NCBI GenBank assembly: GCA_030690245.1
Contig: JAUYGW010000108.1
Span: 1-13,017, forward strand
DNA from: Gallionella sp.
GTDB lineage: Bacteria; Pseudomonadota; Gammaproteobacteria; Burkholderiales; Gallionellaceae
Reading direction: 5' to 3'
DNA: 13,017 nucleotides
The notes under the pieces are model-generated. The model worked only from the letters and a program-made list of their open reading frames with translations. It was not told where the DNA came from and made no database searches. Shown piece after piece: positions 1 through 6,735 of the stretch; the stretch's first letter is position 1, and every line of letters starts with the position of its first letter. The translations under genes and the position numbers were made by a program.

Positions 1-596
1 CATTCGCGCACCTGCGCCACCGAGCCGGGCGCGGAAGTAAGCTGCTCGGAATACACGGTCTGGATCGAGTCGATCACCACCACGTCCAGCTTGTCGTCTT
101 GTCCCGTGGCAGCGATGGCCGCCTGGATTTTTTCGAGCTGGATTTCGGGCAGCAGGCGCAGGCTGCGCGCATCCAGCGACAGGCGCTTGGCGCGCAACGC
201 GATCTGCTGCGCCGATTCTTCGCCGCTGACGTACAGGGTGCTTTGTTGTTTGGACAGATGCGCCAACACTTGCAGCAACAAGGTGGATTTGCCGATGCCC
301 GGATCGCCGCCGATCAGCACCACCGCACCGGCCACCAGCCCGCCGCCGAGCACGCGGTCGAATTCCTCGATGCCGGTCGGCGTGCGCGGCACTTCCGCCG
401 CCTCCACCTCGGAGAGCAACTGCACCCTGCCGCTCGCCGCCAGCGCGCTGAAACGGTTTTTAGCGCCGGGGACAGAAGCCTCCGCCACCGATTCGATCAG
501 CGTGTTCCATTCCATGCAATGCGGGCACTGCCCCTGCCACTTCGGCGTCTGCCCGCCGCACTCGGTGCAGGAATAAATCGTTTTTGCTTTTGCCAT
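1..596 (-). CDS. radA: DNA repair protein RadA, N-terminal part (truncated by window edge)
   Basis: RadA/Sms is a RecA-like ATPase that promotes branch migration of recombination intermediates. The 198 visible codons hold the N-terminal half of a protein usually near 450 residues. A C4 zinc finger lies at C10, C13, C24 and C27. A linker follows, then the ATPase core with Walker A GGDPGIGKST at 96-105, the motif YVSGEES near 122-128, and the Walker B strand DVVVIDSIQT around 171-180. The C-terminal Lon-protease-like domain lies off the left edge. The ATG at 594-596 puts the zinc finger at the usual distance from the N-terminus. The gene is transcribed leftward. About 170 bp of mostly repeat DNA separates it from the next gene, so it probably has its own promoter. 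Identification is firm. Confidence 0.97.
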   Translation of the reverse strand, partial: MAKAKTIYSCTECGGQTPKWQGQCPHCMEWNTLIESVAEASVPGAKNRFSALAASGRVQLLSEVEAAEVPRTPTGIEEFDRVLGGGLVAGAVVLIGGDPGIGKSTLLLQVLAHLSKQQSTLYVSGEESAQQIALRAKRLSLDARSLRLLPEIQLEKIQAAIAATGQDDKLDVVVIDSIQTVYSEQLTSAPGSVAQVRE

Positions 597-637
597 GCTT
601 ACCTTTATTCTGGATTGTCCATTAGCCTGTTCGTGCT

Positions 638-688
638 TTGTAGGAGCACGCCCTGCGTGCGAATCGCGGCTAGGAGCCGCTCCTACAA
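638..688. repeat. REP-like palindromic repeat cluster
   Basis: TTGTAGGAGC (638-647) and GCTCCTACAA (679-688) are perfect 10-bp inverted arms. Inside are two further perfect hairpins: GCACGC/GCGTGC around CCT (646-660), and TAGGAGC/GCTCCTA around one C (671-685). An outer pair of arms (612-625 and 702-715) matches at 12 of 14 positions, so the whole 612-715 block can fold as nested stems. TAGGAGC-type palindromes are a known style of dispersed extragenic repeat in proteobacteria; assigning this copy to that class is from memory. It lies between the radA start and the 3' end of the flavin reductase gene and could end transcription of the latter. Confidence 0.75.
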
Positions 689-765
689 CGGCATTTTGGT
701 TCTAATGGATTATCCCAGTTTATTGAAATAATGTAGGACGGATACTATCGAAGGCGCGACACGGG

Positions 766-1302
766 TTACTTCATCCGGGAAGGCAGTTTGATCGTATCGC
801 CCGCCACCATGAACACGCCCTTGCCCTGATGATGCAGGGTGCGCGGGTTTTTAATGGCAGGATCGATCCAGGCCTTGACCACCTCCAGCACGAAGAAATT
901 GTACTTGTTCATCATCCGCGTATCGACCACTTTGCATTCGAGGTTGGCGTAGCACTCGGCGATCAGCGGCGCTGCCACCTGTGAGGCGGGCAGCGGCGTG
1001 AGCTTGAATTTCTCGAACTTGTCGACCTTATTCCCCGAGCAGTTGCCGATGCCCACCACCTGCTTCGCCAGCTCCACCGACGGGATGCTGAGCACGCATT
1101 CCCTGGTGATTCGCAACGCGTCGAAGCTGTGGTTCCGCCCGCTGATCACGCAGCCCACCAGCGGCGGCTCGAACTCCATCATCGTGTGCCACGACTGGGT
1201 CATGATGTTCGCCTTGCCCTTGTGCGCGGTGGTCACCAGCACCACCGGCCCCGGCTCCAGCAGGCGGTAAACCTGGGACAACGGATAAGTTTTTTTAGCC
1301 AT
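766..1302 (-). CDS. Flavin reductase-like (FMN-binding split-barrel) protein
   Basis: This 178-residue protein has the layout of the flavin-reductase-like domain family, whose members bind FMN in a split beta-barrel and often reduce flavin with NAD(P)H for a partner oxygenase. Visible family traits are the N-terminal GPVVLVTTAHKGKANIMTQS strand-loop (about 18-37), where FMN phosphate contacts usually lie, the PPLVGCVISGRNHSFDAL segment (about 46-63), and the conserved C-terminal barrel strand NFFVLEVVKAWIDP. The length is normal for a single-domain member. The start is supported by AAGGA seven bases upstream of the ATG. It lies 66 bp downstream of the VOC gene on the same strand, so the two are probably co-transcribed. 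The physiological substrate cannot be read from sequence; no adjacent oxygenase gene is visible. Confidence 0.85.
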   Translation of the reverse strand: MAKKTYPLSQVYRLLEPGPVVLVTTAHKGKANIMTQSWHTMMEFEPPLVGCVISGRNHSFDALRITRECVLSIPSVELAKQVVGIGNCSGNKVDKFEKFKLTPLPASQVAAPLIAECYANLECKVVDTRMMNKYNFFVLEVVKAWIDPAIKNPRTLHHQGKGVFMVAGDTIKLPSRMK

Positions 1303-1368
1303 CTCCAGTTCCTTTCATCCCATCAAAGGAAATTCAAAACCTGCGCGGGCCGGATAGCATGGTCACCC

Positions 1369-1791
1369 TTATTCGATCAACTCCCATTGCGGATTCCATA
1401 CGATCTCCCACAAATGCCCGTCGGGGTCTTTGAAATAGCCCGAATAGCCGCCCCAAAACGTGTCCTGAGCCGGCTTTACGATGACGGCGCCTGCTTTTTC
1501 GGCTTGCTCCATCACCTTGTCGACTTCTGCCCTGGAGGCAACATTGTGCCCCAGCGTGAGCTCGGTGGCGCTCGGAGCGCCCAGAGGAACACCGGCATCG
1601 TATGCGATATTCGCCCGCGGCCAGATCGCCAGCTTCAGGCCTGCCTGCAGATCGAAGAAAGCAACGGCCCCATGCTCGAACTCTGCGCCGATGATCCCCT
1701 GCGTCGGCAACCCGAGCCCATCGCGGTAGAACGCAAGCGACTTCTCCAGATCGTCCACGCCTATGGTGATAAGAGTGATGCGAGGTTTCAT
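1369..1791 (-). CDS. VOC family (glyoxalase/bleomycin-resistance fold) protein
   Basis: This 140-residue protein is a two-module vicinal-oxygen-chelate fold. The first beta-alpha-beta unit is visible as ITLITIGVDDLEKSLAFYRDGLGLP (about 5-29). The second ends in the typical GYFKDPDGHLWEIVWNP strand (about 117-133), whose Glu in WEIVW is a common metal ligand in the family. The length is usual for a stand-alone member. The ATG is preceded by a strong ribosome-binding site, AAGGAGG, seven bases away. The family covers glyoxalases, dioxygenases and resistance proteins, so the substrate is unknown. It is the first gene of a probable two-gene unit with the flavin reductase and is divergent from yoaA. 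Confidence 0.88.
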   Translation of the reverse strand: MKPRITLITIGVDDLEKSLAFYRDGLGLPTQGIIGAEFEHGAVAFFDLQAGLKLAIWPRANIAYDAGVPLGAPSATELTLGHNVASRAEVDKVMEQAEKAGAVIVKPAQDTFWGGYSGYFKDPDGHLWEIVWNPQWELIE

Positions 1792-1858
1792 GTCTGCGCC
1801 TCCTTGCTATCGATCCAAGACGAATCCAGCCCTGCTTTGCCATCTTTTAAATAAGTTC

Positions 1859-1873
1859 AGTTAAGGCTTAACT
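1859..1873. promoter_or_regulatory. 15-bp palindrome in the VOC/yoaA divergent intergenic region
   Basis: AGTTAAG and CTTAACT form a perfect 7-bp dyad around a single G. It sits in the 185-bp gap between two divergently transcribed genes, 67 bp upstream of the VOC start and about 104 bp upstream of yoaA. The size and position would suit an operator, but no known regulator's site is recognised and a short AT-rich palindrome can arise by chance. Confidence 0.3.
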
Positions 1874-1976
1874 CCCACCCTATCCCACGACCATTCGCGT
1901 AAAATCGCTCCCGCACTATAGCCGCACCCCAACCCGAAATCCACCGCCCCGATTGCCTAGATAACTTACTCCTGCC

Positions 1977-3998
1977 GTGTCCGCCGAAGTCGAACGTTTT
2001 TTCTCCGAACAGAGTCCGCTTGCCACCGAGGTCGCGGCGTTCCGTCCGCGCGCGCAGCAGCGCGAGATGGCGCTGGCGGTCGCCGAGGCGATCCGCGACA
2101 ACGCGATTCTGGTCGTCGAGGCGGGCACCGGAACGGGCAAGACTTTCGCCTATCTGGTGCCCGCGCTGCTCAATGGCGGCAAAGTGATCATTTCGACCGG
2201 CACCAAGAATTTGCAGGATCAGTTGTTCCAGAAAGATTTGCCTATGGTGCGCGACGCGCTCAAGGCGCCGGTCTCGGTGGCGTTGCTCAAGGGGCGCTCG
2301 AACTACGTGTGCCACTACCATCTGGGGCGCACCGAAGCGGACGGGCAGTTCAAGACGCGCGAGGACATCAAGCATCTCGGCAAGATCGTCAAATACGCCA
2401 AGATCAGCGACTCCGGCGACAAGGGCGGCCTGGCCGACGTGCCAGAGAACGCGCCGATCTGGATGCAGGTGACTTCGACGCGCGACAACTGCCTCGGCCA
2501 GGAATGCCCGCAGCACAAGGAATGCTATGTGCTCAAGGCGCGCTCCGAGGCGATGAAGGCGGACATCGTGGTGGTGAACCATCACCTGTTCTTCGCGGAT
2601 GTGATGCTGCGCGACGAGGGTGTGGCGGAGCTGCTGCCGGCCTGCAACACGGTGATCTTCGACGAGGCGCACCAGCTGCCGGAAACCGCCAGCCTGTTCT
2701 TCGGCGAGAACCTGTCCACGACGCAGTTGCTCGACCTGGCCGGCGATACGCGCATCGAAGCGGCGGCCGGAGCCAAGGATTTCGCGCCGCTGCCGAAGGC
2801 TTGCGACGAGCTGGACAAGGCCGCGCGCGACTTGCGGCTGGTGTTCAAGAAAGAAGGCCGGCTGCCCGCCACCGCGACGGAGAGCTTCAAGGAGTTCGCG
2901 CCCGCGCTGAAGACGCTGGGCGAGAAGCTGACGCAGCTGGGCAGCTTGCTGGAGAAACAGGCGGAACGCAGCGAAGGGCTGGAGAATTGCTGGCAGCGCG
3001 CGCAGGCGTTGTCGCAGCAACTCAAACAGTGGATAGGTGACTCACCCTCTCCCCAACCCTCTCCCGCAAGCGGGGAGAGCGGAGCGAGGGGGGCGAAGCC
3101 GAGCAATGGTTTCCCGCAAGCGGGAGATGGAGATGGTTTTGTGCGCTGGCTGGAAGTGTTCCATCACTCGCTGCAGCTCAACACCACGCCGCTGTCGATT
3201 GCGGAGATTTTCGAGAAGCAGATCGGCGGCAGCGCGCGCGCGTGGATTTTCACTTCCGCGACACTCGCGGTGAAGCAGAATTTTTCGCACTACCAGGGCG
3301 AGATGGGGCTGCTCAAGGCAAAGACCGCGTGCTGGGACAGCCCGTTCAACTACGGCGAACAGGCGTTGCTGTATGTGCCGCAGAACCTGCCGGAGCCGAA
3401 CAGCGAGGGCTATACCGAGGCGGTGGTGCAGGCCGCGCTGCCGCTGCTCGAAGCCAGCAAGGGGCGCGCCTTCCTGCTGTTCACCAGCCTGCGTGCGATG
3501 CAGCGCGCGCACGAAATATTGCAGGCTGAATTCGACCGGCGCGGCTGGAACTACCCACTGCTGCTGCAGGGCGAAGGCTCGCGCAACGAGCTGCTGACGC
3601 GCTTCCGCTCACTGGGCAACGCGGTACTGCTCGGCAGCCAGTCGTTCTGGGAAGGCGTGGACGTGCGCGGCGAAGCCCTGTCGCTGGTGATCATCGACAA
3701 GCTGCCGTTCGCGCCGCCGGACGACCCGGTGCTCGCGGCGCGCATCGCGCAACTCAACAAACAAGGACGCAACGCGTTCATGGAATACCAGTTGCCGCGC
3801 GCGATCATCACGCTGAAGCAAGGCGCGGGAAGATTGATTCGCGACGAAACCGATAGAGGCGTGCTGATGATCTGCGATCCGCGCCTGATCACGAAACCTT
3901 ACGGCAAGCGTATCTGGCAAAGCCTGCCGCCGATGAAGCGCACCAGGGATGAGGCGGTGGCGGTGGAGTTTTTTGCAGGGTGGAAAAGCCTGTCCTGA
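1977..3998 (+). CDS. yoaA: ATP-dependent Fe-S DNA helicase, YoaA/DinG family
   Basis: This is a superfamily 2, XPD-like 5'-3' helicase of 673 residues, closer to E. coli YoaA than to DinG as remembered. The Q-motif-like FRPRAQQ is at 22-28 and Walker A AGTGTGKT at 49-56. Four cysteines (C112, C172, C177, C183) are spaced as the family's 4Fe-4S ligands. The DEAH box is at 229-232, and the motif VI segment QGAGRLIR at 615-622 carries arginine-finger residues. YoaA acts in replication-linked damage tolerance, in E. coli with HolC. GTG at 1977 is the only start close to the upstream in-frame TAA (1962-1964), but no convincing ribosome-binding site precedes it; the next ATG codes for M31. Residues about 355-385 are a repeat-derived insertion, and the last codons and stop lie in another repeat. 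Convergent with the dosC-like gene. Confidence 0.95.
   Translation: MSAEVERFFSEQSPLATEVAAFRPRAQQREMALAVAEAIRDNAILVVEAGTGTGKTFAYLVPALLNGGKVIISTGTKNLQDQLFQKDLPMVRDALKAPVSVALLKGRSNYVCHYHLGRTEADGQFKTREDIKHLGKIVKYAKISDSGDKGGLADVPENAPIWMQVTSTRDNCLGQECPQHKECYVLKARSEAMKADIVVVNHHLFFADVMLRDEGVAELLPACNTVIFDEAHQLPETASLFFGENLSTTQLLDLAGDTRIEAAAGAKDFAPLPKACDELDKAARDLRLVFKKEGRLPATATESFKEFAPALKTLGEKLTQLGSLLEKQAERSEGLENCWQRAQALSQQLKQWIGDSPSPQPSPASGESGARGAKPSNGFPQAGDGDGFVRWLEVFHHSLQLNTTPLSIAEIFEKQIGGSARAWIFTSATLAVKQNFSHYQGEMGLLKAKTACWDSPFNYGEQALLYVPQNLPEPNSEGYTEAVVQAALPLLEASKGRAFLLFTSLRAMQRAHEILQAEFDRRGWNYPLLLQGEGSRNELLTRFRSLGNAVLLGSQSFWEGVDVRGEALSLVIIDKLPFAPPDDPVLAARIAQLNKQGRNAFMEYQLPRAIITLKQGAGRLIRDETDRGVLMICDPRLITKPYGKRIWQSLPPMKRTRDEAVAVEFFAGWKSLS
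3041..3126. repeat. Palindromic repeat inserted in frame within yoaA
   Basis: A low-complexity block starts with CTCACCCTCTCCCCAACCC and holds two copies of the hairpin core CCCGCAAGCGGG (3063-3074 and 3113-3124). The first has arms reaching CTCTCCCGC/GCGGGGAGAG, and the second is the perfect palindrome TCCCGC-AA-GCGGGA at 3112-3125. CCCTCTCCCCAACCCTCTCCCGC-type sequences are familiar dispersed repeats in proteobacterial genomes. Here it is read as Pro/Ser/Gly-rich residues (about 355-385), between the helicase core and the conserved RWLEVFHHSLQL segment. E. coli YoaA, as remembered, has no equivalent stretch. The frame is kept on both sides, so the helicase is probably still made. Confidence 0.8.
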
Positions 3999-4012
3999 AC
4001 TTGTCGAAGGGC
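3987..4012. repeat. Dispersed-repeat fragment overlapping the yoaA stop codon
   Basis: AGCCTGTCCTGAACTTGTCG, continuing AAGGGC, matches from memory a repeat half-site common in many proteobacterial genomes. The yoaA stop codon TGA (3996-3998) lies inside it, so the last residues (SLS) and the stop come from the repeat. The partner inverted half is not present nearby, so this looks like a single or decayed copy. It is followed within 3 bp by the larger inverted repeat at 4015-4150. Confidence 0.5.
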
Positions 4013-4014
4013 GA

Positions 4015-4150
4015 TTAGCCACGTATGAACACGGATTGACACAGACGAACAGCAGGTTGCATCAATTTTTCCCTATACCGTTCAGGTGAAATGCCAAACC
4101 ATCGCAACGCAATGTTTTGTCCGTGTTTATCCGTGTAAATCTGTGGCTAA
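4015..4150. repeat. Imperfect 32-bp inverted repeat (MITE-like) between convergent genes
   Basis: The left arm at 4015-4046 (TTAGCCACGTATGAACACGG, continuing to CAGAC) and the right arm at 4119-4150 (GTCCGTGTTTATCCGTGTAA, continuing to GGCTAA) are inverted copies matching at 25 of 32 positions. They enclose 72 bp with no reading frame of note. ATCCGTGT...TCTGTGGC is a known kind of dispersed bacterial repeat, recalled rather than searched. The element fills the gap between the convergent yoaA and dosC-like genes and, folded, could act as a two-way terminator. No transposase is encoded. Confidence 0.7.
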
Positions 4151-4166
4151 CTAGGTTTTAGGATAA

Positions 4167-5543
4167 TCAGCGTCCCGACACCACGCAGCGGTTGCGCCCG
4201 GCTTCCTTCGCTTCGTAGAGCGCGCCGTCGGCATCTTTCAGCATCGTTTCGTAATCCGGGTGACCGTTGTAAGTGGCGATGCCGATGCTGGCGGTAACGC
4301 CGACCGTTTGCCCATCGCCGGCGCGCAGCGGTTCCGCGTCTAGTCTTTGGCGTATGATTTCCGCCACATGCAAGGCTTGGTCCCTGTCGACTTCAACCAG
4401 CACGATCAGCATTTCCTCGCCGCCGTAGCGGAACACGAAGTCCCCGGCGCGCACGCTGCTGACGACCAGATCGGCGACCTGCTGCAACACCATGTCTCCC
4501 GCCGCATGTCCGTAGGTATCGTTGATTTTTTTGAAGTGATCCAGATCGAGCAGCAACAGCGCGAACGGCACGCTGCTGCGCCTTGCCAGCGCCATTTCCC
4601 GCGTCAATACGGCGGGCAGGAAGCGGCGGTTCAACAGGCGTGTCAGCGCATCGCGGCCGCTTTCCACTTCGATGAAACGGTCGAACAATCCTCCCAGCAT
4701 GAACTTGATTTCGGCAATTCCAGCCTCGATTTCCTTCATTAGCATGCTTGCACCGCCGGGATTGCGGCGCGATTCGAGCAGCTTGGGGAACAGCGATTTT
4801 TCAACATCCTCGATGCGCCGTCGTATCTGCTCCAGCTCCGGCGCAGACTCGAAAATGATCGCCGCCTTGTGTTGCAGCCACATGCCGAATTCGGAATGCT
4901 TGATGCCCGGCAATTCCGCCGTGCCGCCATCGGCCAGCAGCTTGAGCAAAATCTGCTGCGCCCATTCCAAAATTGCCGCGCGCTGCCGCTCGCGTTCGGC
5001 CAGCATATTCTGCCCCAGCGCGAACATGCGGTAGGCCTCATCCGTGCGTGTCTGCTTTTCCATATCGGTGATGAAATAATCCGTCATCGCATCCAGCGCC
5101 AGCTCGATCGTTTCCGCGACAAAATTTGTCGCCTTTACCAGCTCGCCGCGCCCCAGGGGGGATTCCACCAGATGGCCGTGAATTGCGTGCTTCAGGATGC
5201 GCGCGCCGCGCATCACCAGCGCAATAGGCACCTGGATACGCGCATGCACCTCGCCGACATGGCACTGGTGCATGTAGATCGCCTCCGGCTCCTGCGGGCC
5301 CTCGGAAAACAGCTCGCACAGCCAGCGTTGCATTGAGGCATGCAGGCGCTCGTTGACGAGTTCGTTGTCCAGAAACGTCCCGGCTTCCTCATCGGCCAGC
5401 ATATCCCGGTAAAACAGGTCGGCCAGCGCGGCGGCTTGCTGCCGGACGATTTCGCCGACCAGTTGCCGCACCGGGGCGGGAGTTTCTTCGGACAGCCTGC
5501 GCCAATCGGCGGCAAACTCCTTGCTTTGCTTCAGTTTGATCAT
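4167..5543 (-). CDS. dosC: DosC-like globin-coupled diguanylate cyclase (heme O2 sensor)
   Basis: This 458-residue protein lines up end to end with E. coli DosC/YddV (460 residues). The N-terminal sensor globin (about 1-165) keeps the heme residues at the expected places: proximal H100 in GEVHARI (DosC H98), distal Y45 in LFYRDM (Y43) and L67 (L65). A helical middle domain (about 170-290) contains SEFGMWLQHKA. The GGDEF domain (about 297-458) carries LLDLDHFKKINDTYGH with metal-binding D333, the active-site loop GGEEM at 374-378, and the inhibitory RxxD site RAGD at 365-368. It is therefore expected to make c-di-GMP from two GTP, with activity set by O2 binding. The active loop has Met where Phe is usual. 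It starts 38 bp past the serB stop on the same strand. No partner DosP phosphodiesterase gene is nearby. Confidence 0.93.
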   Translation of the reverse strand: MIKLKQSKEFAADWRRLSEETPAPVRQLVGEIVRQQAAALADLFYRDMLADEEAGTFLDNELVNERLHASMQRWLCELFSEGPQEPEAIYMHQCHVGEVHARIQVPIALVMRGARILKHAIHGHLVESPLGRGELVKATNFVAETIELALDAMTDYFITDMEKQTRTDEAYRMFALGQNMLAERERQRAAILEWAQQILLKLLADGGTAELPGIKHSEFGMWLQHKAAIIFESAPELEQIRRRIEDVEKSLFPKLLESRRNPGGASMLMKEIEAGIAEIKFMLGGLFDRFIEVESGRDALTRLLNRRFLPAVLTREMALARRSSVPFALLLLDLDHFKKINDTYGHAAGDMVLQQVADLVVSSVRAGDFVFRYGGEEMLIVLVEVDRDQALHVAEIIRQRLDAEPLRAGDGQTVGVTASIGIATYNGHPDYETMLKDADGALYEAKEAGRNRCVVSGR

Positions 5544-5581
5544 GATGGCCTGCCGGAAATATCGTGAATCATTGTAGCAGC

Positions 5582-6418
5582 TTAGCCCGCCAGCAGATTC
5601 GCCAGCCCGTCCAGCCCGACGAAATTCAGCGCGTAGCTGGCCTGCTCGCGCACCACCGGCTTGGCGTGGTAGGCGATGCTGATGCCCGCGCGCGCCATCA
5701 TTTTCAGGTCGTTCGCGCCGTCGCCCATCGCGATGACCTGCTCCGGCCTGAGCTCCAGTTCTTCGCGGGTCTTCACCAGCCAGTCGGCCTTGCCCTGCGC
5801 ATCGAAGACCTTGCCCAGCACCCTGCCGGTGAGCTTGCCGTCGGCGATTTCAAGCGTGTTGGCGTGGGTAAAATCGAGCCCCAGCCTTGCCTTGAGGCGT
5901 TCGGTGAAAAACACGAAGCCGCCGGACACCAGCAGCGTCCTGATGCCGTGTTCCTTCAGCCTGGCCAGCAGGATTTCCGCGCCGGTCGAAAGTTGCAGGC
6001 GTTCGTCGTACACCCGTTGCAGGGCGTGCTCGTCCAGCCCTTCCAGCAGCGCGACGCGGCGGCGCAGGCTTTCGGCGAAGTCGATTTCGCCGCGCATCGC
6101 CGCTTCGGTGATCGCCGCGACCTGCGGCTTGAGCCCCTGCATGTCGGCGATCTCGTCGATGCACTCGATGGTGATCAGCGTGGAATCCATGTCCATCACC
6201 ACCAGCCCGAAATCTTTCAGCGAGCGGCCGCGCGGCACGAAACCGTAATCCAGTTGATGTTCGAAACAGTAACGCGCAATGTCGGGATGCGCCTGCGCTT
6301 CGGTCAAACGATAGACATGCCCGGCGACCTGCTCGCGCTGCCTGGCCTGCGCCAGCCCGGCAAGGTGGATCAAGTGAACGGCGGCGATGGAGTGGTTAGC
6401 CTGGATGACAAGGTTCAT
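5582..6418 (-). CDS. serB: Phosphoserine phosphatase SerB
   Basis: SerB hydrolyses O-phosphoserine to serine, the last step of serine synthesis, in the cytoplasm. The 278-residue protein has an N-terminal ACT-like stretch (about 1-68) and a HAD phosphatase domain. The nucleophile motif VMDMDSTLITIECIDEIA has D76 and D78. The second motif is LVSGGF, with S165. The third motif GDGANDLKM has D233 and D237. The length suits the betaproteobacterial form, shorter than the 322-residue E. coli enzyme. The ATG at 6416-6418 has no strong ribosome-binding site, but it fits the family's N-terminus. The dosC-like gene follows after 38 bp on the same strand and may share its transcript. Upstream is repeat-bearing DNA, so the promoter is probably within 6419-6530. 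Confidence 0.96.
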   Translation of the reverse strand: MNLVIQANHSIAAVHLIHLAGLAQARQREQVAGHVYRLTEAQAHPDIARYCFEHQLDYGFVPRGRSLKDFGLVVMDMDSTLITIECIDEIADMQGLKPQVAAITEAAMRGEIDFAESLRRRVALLEGLDEHALQRVYDERLQLSTGAEILLARLKEHGIRTLLVSGGFVFFTERLKARLGLDFTHANTLEIADGKLTGRVLGKVFDAQGKADWLVKTREELELRPEQVIAMGDGANDLKMMARAGISIAYHAKPVVREQASYALNFVGLDGLANLLAG

Positions 6419-6532
6419 GGTTTTGTGATGTAAAAATAGGCGGGCGCCGTTTTGGCTGGCGGCAATTATCCGTCATTTCGGCCAGATTTTCCTGCCATGT
6501 ACATTTGAAAGTCAAAGTCTCGCACTCTCCTG

Positions 6533-6602
6533 GGAGCGCGGGCATCAATCCCGCATAATGATCAAGGATCATGTAAACCTGCGGGCAAGATGCCCGCGCT
6601 CC
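6533..6602. repeat. Cruciform-like palindromic repeat (three hairpins within 14-bp arms)
   Basis: GGAGCGCGGGCATC (6533-6546) and GATGCCCGCGCTCC (6589-6602) are perfect 14-bp inverted arms. Three smaller hairpins are nested inside: GCGGG/CCCGC at 6538-6554, ATGATC-AAG-GATCAT at 6558-6572, and GCGGGCA-AGA-TGCCCGC at 6581-6597. This design recalls BIME-type clusters of REP sequences. It lies in the 317-bp gap between the divergent serB and pentapeptide genes. The rest of that gap shows no gene and no clear promoter; only runs of A/T near 6606-6620 and 6670-6715 stand out. Confidence 0.75.
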
Positions 6603-6723
6603 AAAAAACCGTTAATTATTCTGCGAACTTTGATCGGCCAACACCTTCAAATACACCCTTTCCTGCCCGATAAAAAGACTAAAGTGAGTCGGCGCGGTAA
6701 ACTGCTAAAAATCGACTATGAAT

Positions 6724-6730
6724 GAGGAAA
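6724..6730 (+). promoter_or_regulatory. Ribosome-binding site that selects the pentapeptide gene start
   Basis: GAGGAAA lies five bases before the ATG at 6736. An upstream in-frame ATG at 6718 would put this site inside the coding region and would add six residues in front of a normal signal peptide, so 6736 is the better start. Confidence 0.6.
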
Positions 6731-6735
6731 GTCCC

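Noticed and set aside
1857..3020. 387-codon open frame on the minus strand opposite yoaA
   Set aside because: It is antisense to conserved helicase motifs, is rich in Arg/Gln/Leu as expected for a GC-driven shadow frame, and has no recognisable domain.
3037..3273. Frame disruption of yoaA at the repeat
   Set aside because: The helicase frame reads through the repeat without a stop, and motif VI is in the same frame, so it is an insertion and not a pseudogene.
6718..6735. Upstream in-frame ATG for the pentapeptide gene
   Set aside because: The good ribosome-binding site lies between this ATG and the one at 6736, and the later start gives a normal signal peptide.
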